Made by a program: the position numbers and the translations under genes. From an uncultured Hellea sp. (GTDB lineage: Bacteria > Pseudomonadota > Alphaproteobacteria > Caulobacterales > Maricaulaceae), in the NCBI GenBank assembly GCA_938007935.1, contig CALLMD010000011.1:1-64000 (forward strand): DNA of 64,000 nt. Reading direction: 5' to 3'. The notes under the pieces are model-generated. The model did no database searches. It was given only the letters and a program-made list of their open reading frames with translations, and was not told where the DNA came from. Shown here piece by piece: positions 9,760 through 17,724 of the stretch (position 1 is the stretch's first letter; every line of letters starts with the position of its first letter).

Positions 9760-11394
9760 TTAATCCTCCAGGATTGAGTACGCAGGAATAGTTAGGAATT
9801 CAGGCAGGACTTGCGCCGTCGCTGTCTGGGTGAAAATATCGGCCGCTTCGGGGAAACGTCCCGCGATATAGCCAGCTTCGCCGAGCTCTGATTTAAGCTT
9901 GGTAATTTCTTCGTTGAAAATGCGTTCAAATAGGCGCGTTGAGAGGGTTTCTTTAAACCCGCCTTCCATCTCAACATTGGCCCCGTGCGCCAACCATTGC
10001 CATATCTGGCTACGGGAAATCTCAGCCGTGGCCGCATCTTCCATCAGATTATGGATGGGCACGGCCCCGCGCCCGCAAAGCCACGCCGCAATATAGCGAA
10101 TGCCAACCTCGATATTCGTGCGTACCCCAGCTTCTGTTACGCTTCCGCTATGGGGTGAGAGCATGGCTTCATCCGTGATGCGCGGAAATTGACGCTTTTT
10201 GTGGATTTGGTGCTTAGACGGCATTTCAGCGTCACAGACCTCCATCGCCACAGGCACCAAGTCAGGATGGGCAACCCATGTACCGTCATGGCCAAGCTTG
10301 GCTTCACGCTCTTTATCGCTGCGCACTTTGCCAAAGGCGGCTTTATTCGCCTCTTCATCATTTTTAACCGGAATTTGCGCCGCCATGCCGCCCATCGCAT
10401 GGGCACGGCGTTTATGACAGGTCTCGACGAGACGCGAGGCATAGGCCGAAAGGAAATCACGGTCCATGCCGACCTGGGCACGGTCAGGCAGAAGGAACTG
10501 CTTATGATTGCGCAGGGTTTTGATGTAGCTAAAGATATAATCCCAGCGACCGCAATTCAGACCCGTAATATGACGGCGTAAGACATAGAGAATTTCATCC
10601 ATCTGAAAGGCGGCAGGCAAGGTCTCGATAAGCACTGTCGCTTTGATCGTACCATTGGGAACATCGCGAACGGCCTGAACAAAATTGAAAACATCATTCC
10701 ACAAACGCGCTTCTTGATAGCTCTCGATTTTTGGTAGGTAATAAAATGGCCCGCGCCCGCTATCGGCTAATAACTTCCCATTATGGAAAAAGTGAAGACC
10801 GAAATCGACAAGGCTGGCCGACATGGGCTTACCGTCAACTGTGATACCGGCTTCCTCCAAATGCCAGCCGCGCGGACGCACTAACATCGTCGCGGTTTGC
10901 TCATTTAGCGCATAGGATTTCTTCTCTGTTGTTAAGGACAAATCCCCCCGCGCATAATCAAACATGTTGATTTGACCCTCAATCATATTGGCAAAGGTCG
11001 GGCTGGAGGCATCTTCAAAGTCCGCCATAAACATTTTTGCGCCGCAATTCAGTGCATTGATCATCATCTTACGGTCAACAGGCCCCGTAATTTCTACGCG
11101 GCGGTCTTGAAGCGCAGGCGGACACGGATCGACTTCCCACATGCTATTGCGAATATGTGCTGTCTCTGGCGGCTGTGTCGGGAACTCCCCGTCATCAAAG
11201 CGCTCTTGCTGCAAACGGCGGTTTTCTAACAAAATCCGGCGCTGCGGCCCGAAACGGCGTTCAAGGTCTGCCAAAAACAGCAAGGCATCTGGTGTAAGCA
11301 CCTCATCATAGCGCGCCGCAGTCTTCCCCACGACCTTGGCAAGCACGCGGTGACGCGGGATAGGTTGGTCTGTATTGGCGGCGGCAATATTCAT
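9760..11394 (-). CDS. aceB: Malate synthase A
   Basis: 544 residues from the ATG at 11394, preferred over the upstream ATG at 11406 because GGAG lies about 6 nt before it. The enzyme condenses glyoxylate with acetyl-CoA to malate, the second step of the glyoxylate bypass. Malate synthase A landmarks are present: MADFEDASSP, the GPFYYLPKIES block, and TVLIETLPAAFQMDEIL. It is the first gene of the aceB-aceA operon and is divergent from a RamB/ScfR-type regulator. The 150-bp spacer holds repeated TTGTAAAT-like motifs that probably serve as operators. Confidence 0.97.
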   Translation of the reverse strand: MNIAAANTDQPIPRHRVLAKVVGKTAARYDEVLTPDALLFLADLERRFGPQRRILLENRRLQQERFDDGEFPTQPPETAHIRNSMWEVDPCPPALQDRRVEITGPVDRKMMINALNCGAKMFMADFEDASSPTFANMIEGQINMFDYARGDLSLTTEKKSYALNEQTATMLVRPRGWHLEEAGITVDGKPMSASLVDFGLHFFHNGKLLADSGRGPFYYLPKIESYQEARLWNDVFNFVQAVRDVPNGTIKATVLIETLPAAFQMDEILYVLRRHITGLNCGRWDYIFSYIKTLRNHKQFLLPDRAQVGMDRDFLSAYASRLVETCHKRRAHAMGGMAAQIPVKNDEEANKAAFGKVRSDKEREAKLGHDGTWVAHPDLVPVAMEVCDAEMPSKHQIHKKRQFPRITDEAMLSPHSGSVTEAGVRTNIEVGIRYIAAWLCGRGAVPIHNLMEDAATAEISRSQIWQWLAHGANVEMEGGFKETLSTRLFERIFNEEITKLKSELGEAGYIAGRFPEAADIFTQTATAQVLPEFLTIPAYSILED

Positions 11395-11427
11395 GGCTAA
11401 CTCCATTATTGAAACTAGGCATACTAT

Positions 11428-11530
11428 ATTTACAAATATATTTATTAGGCTATAAGTAATTGTAAATTATAGGTATTTTTGTCAAAAATGTAATACGTTT
11501 TATGTAGTTTTTGTAAATGTTGTAAATTTC
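11428..11530. promoter_or_regulatory. Putative operator cluster between aceB and its regulator
   Basis: The spacer repeats one short motif in both orientations: ATTTACAAATAT (11428-11439), AATTGTAAATT (11458-11468), and a direct pair in TTTTTGTAAATGTTGTAAAT (about 11508-11527). These resemble the TTTGCAAA core known for RamB of Corynebacterium, with a T for C change. The divergently encoded HTH regulator is the natural candidate to bind them and control both aceBA and itself. Promoter boxes are hard to separate because the whole spacer is AT-rich. Confidence 0.5.
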
Positions 11531-11544
11531 ATGAGTAAAATTTT

Positions 11545-12975
11545 ATGAGCAAAAAAGAAGAGAAATTATTGATTGGCCCGCGCCTGCGCCGCTTTCGCCA
11601 AACGCTGGGTCTCACACAGGCGCGCATGTCAGAAGACCTAGGCATTTCAACATCTTACCTAAACCTGATGGAACGCAATCAACGGGCGCTCTCCGCCAAA
11701 GTTTTGCTAAAAATGGCGGAAATCTATGATTTTGACATTAGCGAGTTTACGGGCGCAGGCGACGCGCATCTTGTCGCCGAAATCTACGAAGTCCTGCGCG
11801 ATCCTTTATTCAAAGGCACATCCATTTCCAAAAACGAAGCAGAAGACCTCGTCAATATAAGCCCCAATGCCGCAAAGGCGATGCTTAAACTCTATGGCAA
11901 GCACCGGGATTTATCGCGCCGCAACACCGATATGGCCGTCGATAGGGATAAGGTCGAGCTGCTTGAACAATCCGCTGAAGCCGTCGAAACCGTGCGCCGC
12001 TTTATTCATGAGCAGAAAAACTTCTTCCCGCGCCTCGATGCTGCTTCCGAAAGTCTTTCCGACGAATTGGGCCTAACCAAGCGTGAACCCCATGCTGCCC
12101 TGACTGAGCGCCTCAAAGACAAACATGATCTAAGCGTACGCATCGTGCCTATTGATATTATGCCCCAAATGCTGCGCTATTATGATCGCCACTCAAAACG
12201 CATCAACCTCTCCGAGCTCCTGCGCCAATCAGGGCGGCGCTTTCAGCTCGCTTTTCAGATCGGCATGCTTGAACAGCGCGAGCTTATCGACGAAATTGTC
12301 AAAACCGCCGCCCTTCCCGGGCGCGAAGCCGAAGGCTTGATGCGCACCTCCCTTGCCAATTACTTCGCCGCCGCAACCCTTATGCCCTATTCGCGCTTTC
12401 TCAAAGAAGCTGAAAGCATCAAATATGATGTCGATCTTTTGGGCCATCGTTTCGGGACAAGCTTTGAACAAACCGCGCACCGCCTCACCACGCTGCAAAA
12501 ACCAGAGGCGCGCGGCATCCCGTTCTTTTTTGTCCGCATTGATGTGGCGGGCAATGTCTCTAAACGCTTTAGCGCAGGCCGGTTTCACTTCTCGCAATTT
12601 GGCGGGGCCTGTCCGCTTTGGAATATTCACGCATGTTTCCAAACGCCCGGCACCACGATTAGCCAGATGATACAGCTGCCAGACGAAACAACCTATTTCT
12701 CGATTGCCAAAATGGTTAGCCGCTCGGACGGGACATTTAACGCCCCAGCCCAAAAGCTCGCCATTGGCCTAGGCTGCGACATCGCCTATGCGCCCCGCCT
12801 CACCTATGCCCAAAATTATAATTTAGAGACCCCTAATCCCACACCCATCGGCGTCAATTGTTACCTGTGCGAGCGCCCCCATTGCCGCCAACGCGCCCAC
12901 GCCCCCCTCAACAAATCCCTAAGCTTTGACGAGCGCGCCAGAGGCATGTCTATTTTCAGTTTTCGGGAGGAGTAG
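11545..12975 (+). CDS. RamB/ScfR-type XRE-family regulator (HTH plus DUF2083)
   Basis: 476 residues, standard for the short-chain fatty acyl/glyoxylate-bypass regulator family. Residues about 10-65 are an XRE helix-turn-helix (GPRLRRFRQTLGLTQARMSE, then SYLNLMERNQR). The middle is an ImmA/IrrE-like ligand region, and the C-terminal DUF2083 part holds a Cys-rich motif (NCYLCERPHCRQRAH). Family members sense acyl-CoA or acetate status and control aceA/aceB and propionate genes. Divergent placement from aceBA over repeated TTGTAAAT motifs supports local control. I chose the ATG at 11545; the ATG at 11531 is in another frame. Confidence 0.88.
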   Translation: MSKKEEKLLIGPRLRRFRQTLGLTQARMSEDLGISTSYLNLMERNQRALSAKVLLKMAEIYDFDISEFTGAGDAHLVAEIYEVLRDPLFKGTSISKNEAEDLVNISPNAAKAMLKLYGKHRDLSRRNTDMAVDRDKVELLEQSAEAVETVRRFIHEQKNFFPRLDAASESLSDELGLTKREPHAALTERLKDKHDLSVRIVPIDIMPQMLRYYDRHSKRINLSELLRQSGRRFQLAFQIGMLEQRELIDEIVKTAALPGREAEGLMRTSLANYFAAATLMPYSRFLKEAESIKYDVDLLGHRFGTSFEQTAHRLTTLQKPEARGIPFFFVRIDVAGNVSKRFSAGRFHFSQFGGACPLWNIHACFQTPGTTISQMIQLPDETTYFSIAKMVSRSDGTFNAPAQKLAIGLGCDIAYAPRLTYAQNYNLETPNPTPIGVNCYLCERPHCRQRAHAPLNKSLSFDERARGMSIFSFREE

Positions 12976-13048
12976 AGGGTAGATATATTCTGCTATGGGG
13001 GGCTGAGGGACGCAAGGTCAGAGGCTTAAGTCGCCCAAAGAAGGCCGC

Positions 13049-13660
13049 TCAACCCGCTGCGCCCCAATAATTATAGCTGAATACTTTCGGCCCAGGAATA
13101 TACTTTTCATTGAGCGCATCAATTTTCAAATCTGCTTGGCGGAATAGTTCCAGTATATCGCGGCCCGTATGACACCCTCCTGCGATTTTCTTCCAGATTG
13201 GATCAACTCGGCTTTGCCATTTCGCGACATCTACATCGGGCGCCATGCCATGTTCGGAAAACAAAACCTTACCACCTGGCTTTAGGATACGCCGCATTTC
13301 TAAAAGCGCTTTTACTGGATCGGGAATCGAGCAGAGCGTATAGGTGCAGACCACTGTATCAACGCTACTATTACCTAGTGGAATATCTTCACCTGATAAG
13401 CCAATCCGGACAATATCGATCGGACTGGCAGCTCGCCGCTTTGCGCTGCGCTTCCAGATATACTCATTTGGATCGACGCCGATGATTTTTGAGACTTTGT
13501 TCGGATTATAGTGCGGCAGGTTTTGCCCTGACCCAATCCCGATTTCCACAACCACCCCATTGGCCAAAGGCACAACTTTCTGACGTAGCTTTGTGACGGC
13601 TTTAGCACCGCAAGACATATCAATACAGCACGGCAGGATATAGCGATTATAAAGCCCCAT
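13049..13660 (-). CDS. Class I SAM-dependent methyltransferase
   Basis: 203 residues with a Rossmann methyltransferase core: motif I VVEIGIGSGQNLPHY (about residues 34-48), an acidic motif II in IIGVDPNEY, and FSEHGM plus a PGGKVLF loop later. The pattern is that of UbiE/phospholipid N-methyltransferase-like enzymes. A short Cys-rich segment (CCIDMSCG) near the N-terminus is unusual and could bind a metal. It is the last gene of the MerR operon and is spaced 3 nt from the preceding membrane-protein gene, so its methylation target may be a toxic metal(loid) or a lipid altered under that stress. Confidence 0.8.
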   Translation of the reverse strand: MGLYNRYILPCCIDMSCGAKAVTKLRQKVVPLANGVVVEIGIGSGQNLPHYNPNKVSKIIGVDPNEYIWKRSAKRRAASPIDIVRIGLSGEDIPLGNSSVDTVVCTYTLCSIPDPVKALLEMRRILKPGGKVLFSEHGMAPDVDVAKWQSRVDPIWKKIAGGCHTGRDILELFRQADLKIDALNEKYIPGPKVFSYNYWGAAG

Positions 13661-13663
13661 AAG

Positions 13664-13891
13664 TCACATCATTTCTTTCTTACGCATCCGAAGCCAACGT
13701 CTAGCCGCGATGACCGTCCACACTCCCTCAGCGACGAAGAATGGATAAGATCCAATAAAATACGCGTAAGTAGCTGCCATGAAACAGCCCACCGCAAAGA
13801 CACCGATCCAGTGAGAATGGCGACTTTCCATGGCATAGGCCCCAACCATGATAGTGATGGCAATGATGCCAAACAACTCAGTGCCCAGCAT
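13664..13891 (-). CDS. Small three-helix membrane protein
   Basis: 75 residues from the ATG at 13891, chosen because a GGGGGTCG ribosome site precedes it; the longer frame would extend further into the merR-type gene. Three hydrophobic segments (about residues 6-20, 27-45 and 47-62) and a basic tail (RRWLRMRKKEM) fit the CBU_0592-type small membrane proteins. It overlaps the regulator gene end by 14 bp and precedes the methyltransferase by 3 nt. Function unknown. Confidence 0.65.
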   Translation of the reverse strand: MLGTELFGIIAITIMVGAYAMESRHSHWIGVFAVGCFMAATYAYFIGSYPFFVAEGVWTVIAARRWLRMRKKEMM

Positions 13892-14282
13892 TACGACCCC
13901 CAAGTTTACGGGACAGGCCAATTTTGACGCAATCGATTAAGGTGGCGCACTGACAGGAAAGAAGTTCAGACAGAATGGTGTCAACCTGCTGTAGGGCTTG
14001 TATCTTTGATTGGACATCCGCCTGCTTTTGTGCCGCTATTTCCCGCCAAGCGCCGCTCTCGCTATTATCAAAGGCATAAGATTCAAGAAGAGATTTCGTT
14101 TCTGCTATGGTGAACCCAGCAGTTTGCGATAAGCGAACAAACTCCAGCGCAAAGATAGCTTTCTCGTCGAATTCGCGCCGCCCTGAAATGCGAAGCGGAG
14201 GATCGATCAATCCGGCCTTTTCATAATAACGGATGGTTGAAGCGGGAATTCCTAGCTTTGTGGATACGTCTCCAATTTTCAT
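13878..14282 (-). CDS. MerR-family transcriptional regulator
   Basis: 134 residues. The N-terminus is a canonical MerR winged helix (KIGDVSTKLGIPASTIRYYE then GLI, residues 2-27), followed by a second helix pair (GFTIAETKSLL) and a dimerisation coiled coil. The C-terminus contains LSCQCATLIDC: a Cys cluster like those that bind metals or, in SoxR, an iron-sulfur centre, but one Cys short of the SoxR pattern CxxCxC-x5-C. It is inside the operon it probably controls; the matching palindromic operator with a TTGACT -35 box is at 15446-15468. Confidence 0.88.
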   Translation of the reverse strand: MKIGDVSTKLGIPASTIRYYEKAGLIDPPLRISGRREFDEKAIFALEFVRLSQTAGFTIAETKSLLESYAFDNSESGAWREIAAQKQADVQSKIQALQQVDTILSELLSCQCATLIDCVKIGLSRKLGGRNAGH

Positions 14283-14284
14283 GA

Positions 14285-14728
14285 CTAATCTCCGTTATGA
14301 ATAGTTGATTGCGTTTGCGCGACGCGGTGCCATTTTTGAGTCATGCAGATTGGGCCGAAACACCCTTTAACCTTAAGCGTTTCAGGATTTTCAAGACGCA
14401 AGCGTGAGCCGAGTGTGTCTCCGCATGACCAATCATAAACACGCCCGCCTTTCCAGCCCTTTTTAGTTTGCTGAAATCCCCATAAGACAGGAATACCGAC
14501 GAGAGGACGAGACCGCTTTGTAGGGTCCGGATTAAAACGATCCGACGTTTCTTCATCATTCACGGCATCAATCCATGTTATGTGCCCACAGGGCGTTCCG
14601 TCGCCACAATCGGTAATCTCGACACGGCGGTCTCCATCAGAATGCTCCCAATGACCTATAATACTTGATGTTTGTCCCCAAGCCGGCGGAGCAAATGCCA
14701 ATATGAAAACAATGAGAGTCTTTCTCAT
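14285..14728 (-). CDS. Exported DUF2147 protein
   Basis: 147 residues. A signal peptide (MRKTLIVFILAFAPPAWGQ) is followed by the DUF2147 signature: IIGHWEHSDGDRRVEI, CGHITWID, NPDPTKRSRPLVGIPVL, GWKGGRVYDW, and a conserved KVKGC. Cys pairs probably form disulfides in the periplasm. The biochemical role of DUF2147 proteins is not established. The gene overlaps the preceding one by 4 bp and precedes the MerR gene by 2 nt, so it is coexpressed with the stress operon. Confidence 0.82.
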   Translation of the reverse strand: MRKTLIVFILAFAPPAWGQTSSIIGHWEHSDGDRRVEITDCGDGTPCGHITWIDAVNDEETSDRFNPDPTKRSRPLVGIPVLWGFQQTKKGWKGGRVYDWSCGDTLGSRLRLENPETLKVKGCFGPICMTQKWHRVAQTQSTIHNGD

Positions 14729-15405
14729 ACTGCGTGCTTGCGTCTTAGAACGACTTTACTAGCGAACAGAACAATCAGGCAAAGAGCGCCTAGCATGGCC
14801 GTAATGATCGCAATCGTTTCCACGACCTGTGGAGGCTTTAGTGCCATAGCGCCAGCACTAAGACCTCCTAGCCCCAACGCCGCCAGTAGAATAGGTAATT
14901 CACAAGCCAAAATAGCTAAGCCGCCCATGATGACGCCAGACCAACCAGTACGTTTTATGCGGTCAAGCCACCGTTTTACGGTGAAATTGTCTGATGATAA
15001 TATATCTCCAATTCCTGTGCATCCACAGTCACTATCGGCGTCATTGCAGCTTCCCGCAGACGTTTGAGAAGTCGCGGGTTCAACCGCTTGTGCAAACATC
15101 TCTATTGTCTGCGCTGCTTCTGGTGGCCCTTCGATTTTGAGTCCGGCCGTGTTTAAGGGATCATTTTCGTCGGTAATTATAGTGAAGGTTAGAAATCCAC
15201 AGCATTGTCGTTCAAGTTCGACAAACGTATTCACGTCATCCACAAAGTTTGCATCAACCTTAAAGCTGAAGATTAGCCCGTTTTTAATCCGTTCGAGCTT
15301 TGTGACCTTCGGGATTAACCGTTGACGGGCATATAATCTGCGCTCACGAAAATCACCGTCATTTAGTGAGCAGGCAATAGGCGCATCAGAATCTAAGTGT
15401 TCCAT
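14725..15405 (-). CDS. MerC/MerT-like metal-related membrane protein, first gene of the MerR operon
   Basis: 226 residues from the ATG at 15405, chosen because GAGGA lies upstream; an in-frame start at 15447 would run through the operator. Residues 1-110 resemble a soluble domain often found with mercury-type regulators (CSLNDGDFRERR, FVELERQCCGFLTF). A Cys-rich linker (SCNDADSDCGCTG) precedes two hydrophobic helices, the first with ILACELPILLAALGLGG, reminiscent of MerT/MerC-type segments that carry a Cys near the membrane. Vicinal Cys pairs suggest thiol-based metal handling; mercury itself is inference. The promoter contains a perfect MerR-style palindrome. Confidence 0.65.
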   Translation of the reverse strand: MEHLDSDAPIACSLNDGDFRERRLYARQRLIPKVTKLERIKNGLIFSFKVDANFVDDVNTFVELERQCCGFLTFTIITDENDPLNTAGLKIEGPPEAAQTIEMFAQAVEPATSQTSAGSCNDADSDCGCTGIGDILSSDNFTVKRWLDRIKRTGWSGVIMGGLAILACELPILLAALGLGGLSAGAMALKPPQVVETIAIITAMLGALCLIVLFASKVVLRRKHAV

Positions 15406-15445
15406 AGAAAAGTCCTCATTATTCAAATAGGACGCACACACTGCC

Positions 15446-15468
15446 ACTTAAAGCGCACTTTAAGTCAA
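15446..15468 (-). promoter_or_regulatory. MerR-type palindromic operator/promoter
   Basis: ACTTAAAG and CTTTAAGT are perfect 8-bp arms around CGCA (15446-15465). On the minus strand TTGACT (-35) overlaps the outer arm at 15463-15468, as in MerR-family promoters where the dyad fills a long spacer. The -10 box is poor (CAGTGT at a 19-bp spacing), which fits an activator that untwists the promoter. The start codon of the first operon gene is about 40 nt downstream. Confidence 0.75.
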
Positions 15469-15510
15469 GCGCTAATTTTACTGATATTTGTCTCTGCAAG
15501 AAATATTGGC

Positions 15511-15539
15511 GAGCGTCTTAAAATCGCCTAAACTAAGCC
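15511..15539 (+). repeat. 29-nt dispersed motif, copy 2
   Basis: Matches 420-448 (-) at 27 of 29 positions. It lies in the long gap between the MerR operon and structured element B, about 310 nt upstream of B. Copy 1 lies far from element A (about 1.3 kb), so the motif is probably independent of the element family. Confidence 0.6.
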
Positions 15540-15610
15540 TCTGAGGTGAAGTCTTCTTTCGAGGCTTTATTGTCTCAAAAAAGTCTTACCGACGCGGCTC
15601 TGTAAGAGAC

Positions 15611-15690
15611 GCCCGGTATCCATATCTCGGGCTACACTCAGTGTGTACGTTCCTAGATATGGGCACCGAGCAAGTCTATGACTTGCAGCG
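15611..15690 (+). other. Stem-loop pair upstream of element B
   Basis: CCATATCT (15620-15627) pairs with AGATATGG (15655-15662), flanked by CGGT/ACCG (15614-15617 and 15665-15668) and enclosing TACAC/GTGTA. A second hairpin GCAAGTC-TAT-GACTTGC follows immediately (about 15670-15686). Such stacked stems in a non-coding gap suggest a second structured RNA or a long 5' leader. Further on, AATCCTC/GAGGATT forms a small hairpin at about 15709-15727. I do not recognise the structure. Confidence 0.5.
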
Positions 15691-15852
15691 GTGTGACTTT
15701 AAAAGTTAATCCTCGTATATGAGGATTTATTCTTATGATGTTTCAACCGCTTATCAAAAAAACAAAGAGATTAATCCTCACTGACGGGAATGATCCTATA
15801 TTTCTTGTGTCATCGGGAAACTATCCTCGATGATGTAAGTTTTCATCTGAAC

Positions 15853-16166
15853 GGACAGGTAAGAGTACGTTACTTACTGTTGGATGAGACGGTGAGACTG
15901 AGCAGCTTGCGTGAATTTGCTTAGTTCATTTGCGAGATGCAAGTGAACTTGCAAAAGCACATTACGACCAAGCCTGTGCCGGGTCTTTGTAGCGGGGCCT
16001 GACCACTACGTTTAGCGATATTTGGTATTGTATCGTGTACGGGCGTAACTGTGGGATTTTCCAAAGAGGCCGCTACACAAAAATCACCGCCGCAAGGTTA
16101 GTGCCTTGTAAAACATCTTAGACTAAACTTGGTATCCATCAGGGTATCTGACTCTGCGGACTGTCC
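15853..16166 (+). ncRNA. Structured RNA element, copy B of a three-member family
   Basis: A 314-nt element closed by GGACAG (15853-15858) and CTGTCC (16161-16166). Internal helices: GTAAG/CTTAC (15859-15877); TTCATTTGC/GCAAGTGAA hairpin; long-range GTAGC..GGCC (15989-15999) with GGCC-GCTAC (16068-16076); CGATA/TATCG (16016-16035); GGTATCC/GGGTATC (16131-16148). It shares identical blocks of 56, 53 and 38 nt with copy C, and a 29-nt block just upstream (15815-15843) is identical too. The GAGATTAATCCTCACT motif sits 86 nt before the element (15767-15782). The 3' side runs to a palindrome at 16216-16235, then an SOS-controlled gene. It lies in the 15406-16343 gap, which has no plausible protein gene. 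Confidence 0.75.
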
Positions 16167-16215
16167 ACTTCTATGTGGCGCGCCGCCGCCGACCAACCCG
16201 TCGCGCGGATTTTAG

Positions 16216-16235
16216 CGGATTTTTTAAAAAATCCG
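16216..16235 (+). terminator. Palindrome after element B (possible terminator)
   Basis: CGGATTTTTTAAAAAATCCG is a perfect 20-nt palindrome. A related sequence (CGCGGATTTTTTTTTAATCCG) occurs at the equivalent place after copy C. It resembles a T-rich terminator or the end of the repeated unit; the stem itself is A/T-rich, so termination strength is uncertain. Confidence 0.45.
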
Positions 16236-16304
16236 ACTCTGGGTGCAGCACAGAACCGTCTTGTATTCTGCGCCTTAAAAACTTTATCCTCGACACGCAT
16301 AAAT

Positions 16305-16319
16305 GTTCTTATTATGTTC
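16305..16319 (+). promoter_or_regulatory. SOS (LexA) box, GTTC-N7-GTTC
   Basis: GTTCTTATTATGTTC matches the alphaproteobacterial LexA operator exactly (direct GTTC repeat, 7-nt spacer). It lies 25 nt upstream of the GTG start of a Y-family polymerase, the expected SOS target. Its position covers an in-frame ATG at 16314, which shows that translation starts further downstream. Confidence 0.88.
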
Positions 16320-16343
16320 TTAAGTCAGAACTCAGGATCATGT

Positions 16344-17582
16344 GTGCAAAATCATTTCCCCACCGCTAGTCTCTATATCGATTTTGATGCGTTTTTTGCT
16401 AATGTTGAAAAACAGCTCGATCCAAGCATTAGAGCTCGTCCTGTTGGCGTGACGGCTTTGGATTCTGAGCATTCTGCGTTGATTACGCGCTGTTATATAG
16501 CCAAAGGCGCGGGCATTAAGCGGGGGATGCGCGTCTCCGAAGCGCGGGCCATGCGGCGCGATATTGTTATCCGCGTGGCGCGCCCCGATATTTATGTCGA
16601 TATTCACAACCGCATTGTTGCCGAAGTCAATCGCCATGTCCCTGTAAAAAAAGTCTGGTCGATTGATGAAGTTGAATGCGCCTTGATTGGTGATGAGCAG
16701 CAAAGAGCCGCCGACATAGGCCGCGCCATTGAAGCGGGCTTAAAACGCAATATCGGCCCCTATATCACGCCCTCTATCGGCCTTGCCCCGAACCAGTTTT
16801 TGGCGAAAGTTGCCGCGGAAATGGATAAGCCCAATGGATTCGTCACATTGCGCGCAAAAGACCTGCCCGGCCCATTATTTGATTTAAAATTATCTGACTT
16901 ACCGGGTATTTCGTCGGGCATGGAAACACGCCTTCACAAGGCGGGCATTATGAGCGTGGAAGATTTTTGGCATATTTCGGCTAAACATGCGCGGGCCATT
17001 TGGGGCAATGTCGAGGGTGAACGCCTTTGGGCGCAATTGCGCGGGCATCCGATTGAAAAAGCGCCAACGCAAAGACGGATGTTCGGTCATAGCCGCGTTC
17101 TATCGGGCGAGTTTAAAGACCCCAAACGCGCCGTTGATTGTCTGCGGCTTTTAACCGTTAAAGCGGCAAATCGTCTGCGCCGTGAAAACTATACGGCGGC
17201 GGCGATGTCCGTATCCTTTAAAACCCAAAATAAAATCAGATGGTCAGGCGAAACGCAATTTTCAGCCTGCCGCGATGATCATAGCCTCTTGGGTCACATG
17301 CACAGGCTTTATGAGCGCGGCATGTCGGAAACACGCCCCAAGCGCCTGCAAAGCGCTTCGGTTATGTTGCATAAAATTGCCCTGCCAACACAGCGCGGGC
17401 GCGACTTATTCGAAGATCAAAACAGCCGAAATTGGGAAAAGCTCACCGATGTCATGGATGGTTTAAACCGCAATGCCAAAAGAGCCGTTATTCATTTAGG
17501 ACCGCGCCCCAAAATCCCGGGCGGATATGCGGGGGCTAAAATTGCCTTTGGCCGCGTTCCCGATGCGGAGGATTTTTATTAA
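16344..17582 (+). CDS. Y-family DNA polymerase (DinB/UmuC-like), SOS-regulated
   Basis: 412 residues from the GTG at 16344; AGGA lies 6 nt before it and the SOS box is just upstream, so in-frame ATGs at 16173 and 16314 are rejected. The protein is a translesion polymerase: motif LYIDFDAFFANVEKQ holds the first catalytic Asp, and WSIDEVECAL holds the Asp-Glu pair. PSIGLAPNQFLAKVAAEMDK and the helix-hairpin-helix LPGISSGMETRLHKAGI follow, with a little-finger domain at the end. It would copy past damaged bases during the SOS response. It is monocistronic, downstream of structured element B. Confidence 0.9.
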   Translation: MQNHFPTASLYIDFDAFFANVEKQLDPSIRARPVGVTALDSEHSALITRCYIAKGAGIKRGMRVSEARAMRRDIVIRVARPDIYVDIHNRIVAEVNRHVPVKKVWSIDEVECALIGDEQQRAADIGRAIEAGLKRNIGPYITPSIGLAPNQFLAKVAAEMDKPNGFVTLRAKDLPGPLFDLKLSDLPGISSGMETRLHKAGIMSVEDFWHISAKHARAIWGNVEGERLWAQLRGHPIEKAPTQRRMFGHSRVLSGEFKDPKRAVDCLRLLTVKAANRLRRENYTAAAMSVSFKTQNKIRWSGETQFSACRDDHSLLGHMHRLYERGMSETRPKRLQSASVMLHKIALPTQRGRDLFEDQNSRNWEKLTDVMDGLNRNAKRAVIHLGPRPKIPGGYAGAKIAFGRVPDAEDFY

Positions 17583-17724
17583 TCAGGCCAAAATGATTTA
17601 AAGAAAAGACTGTGATATGGCCCAATATTGCGCTTGAAGTTTGTGAGCTTATCCGCTACATGCGCCTCAGATCAGCGGTCCAATTCATTTCGGGCCGCTT
17701 TATTATTATTAGATGGAGGCCCCG

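Noticed and set aside
12229-12753. 174-codon frame opposite the RamB-type regulator
   Set aside because: Antisense shadow of a complete regulator gene.
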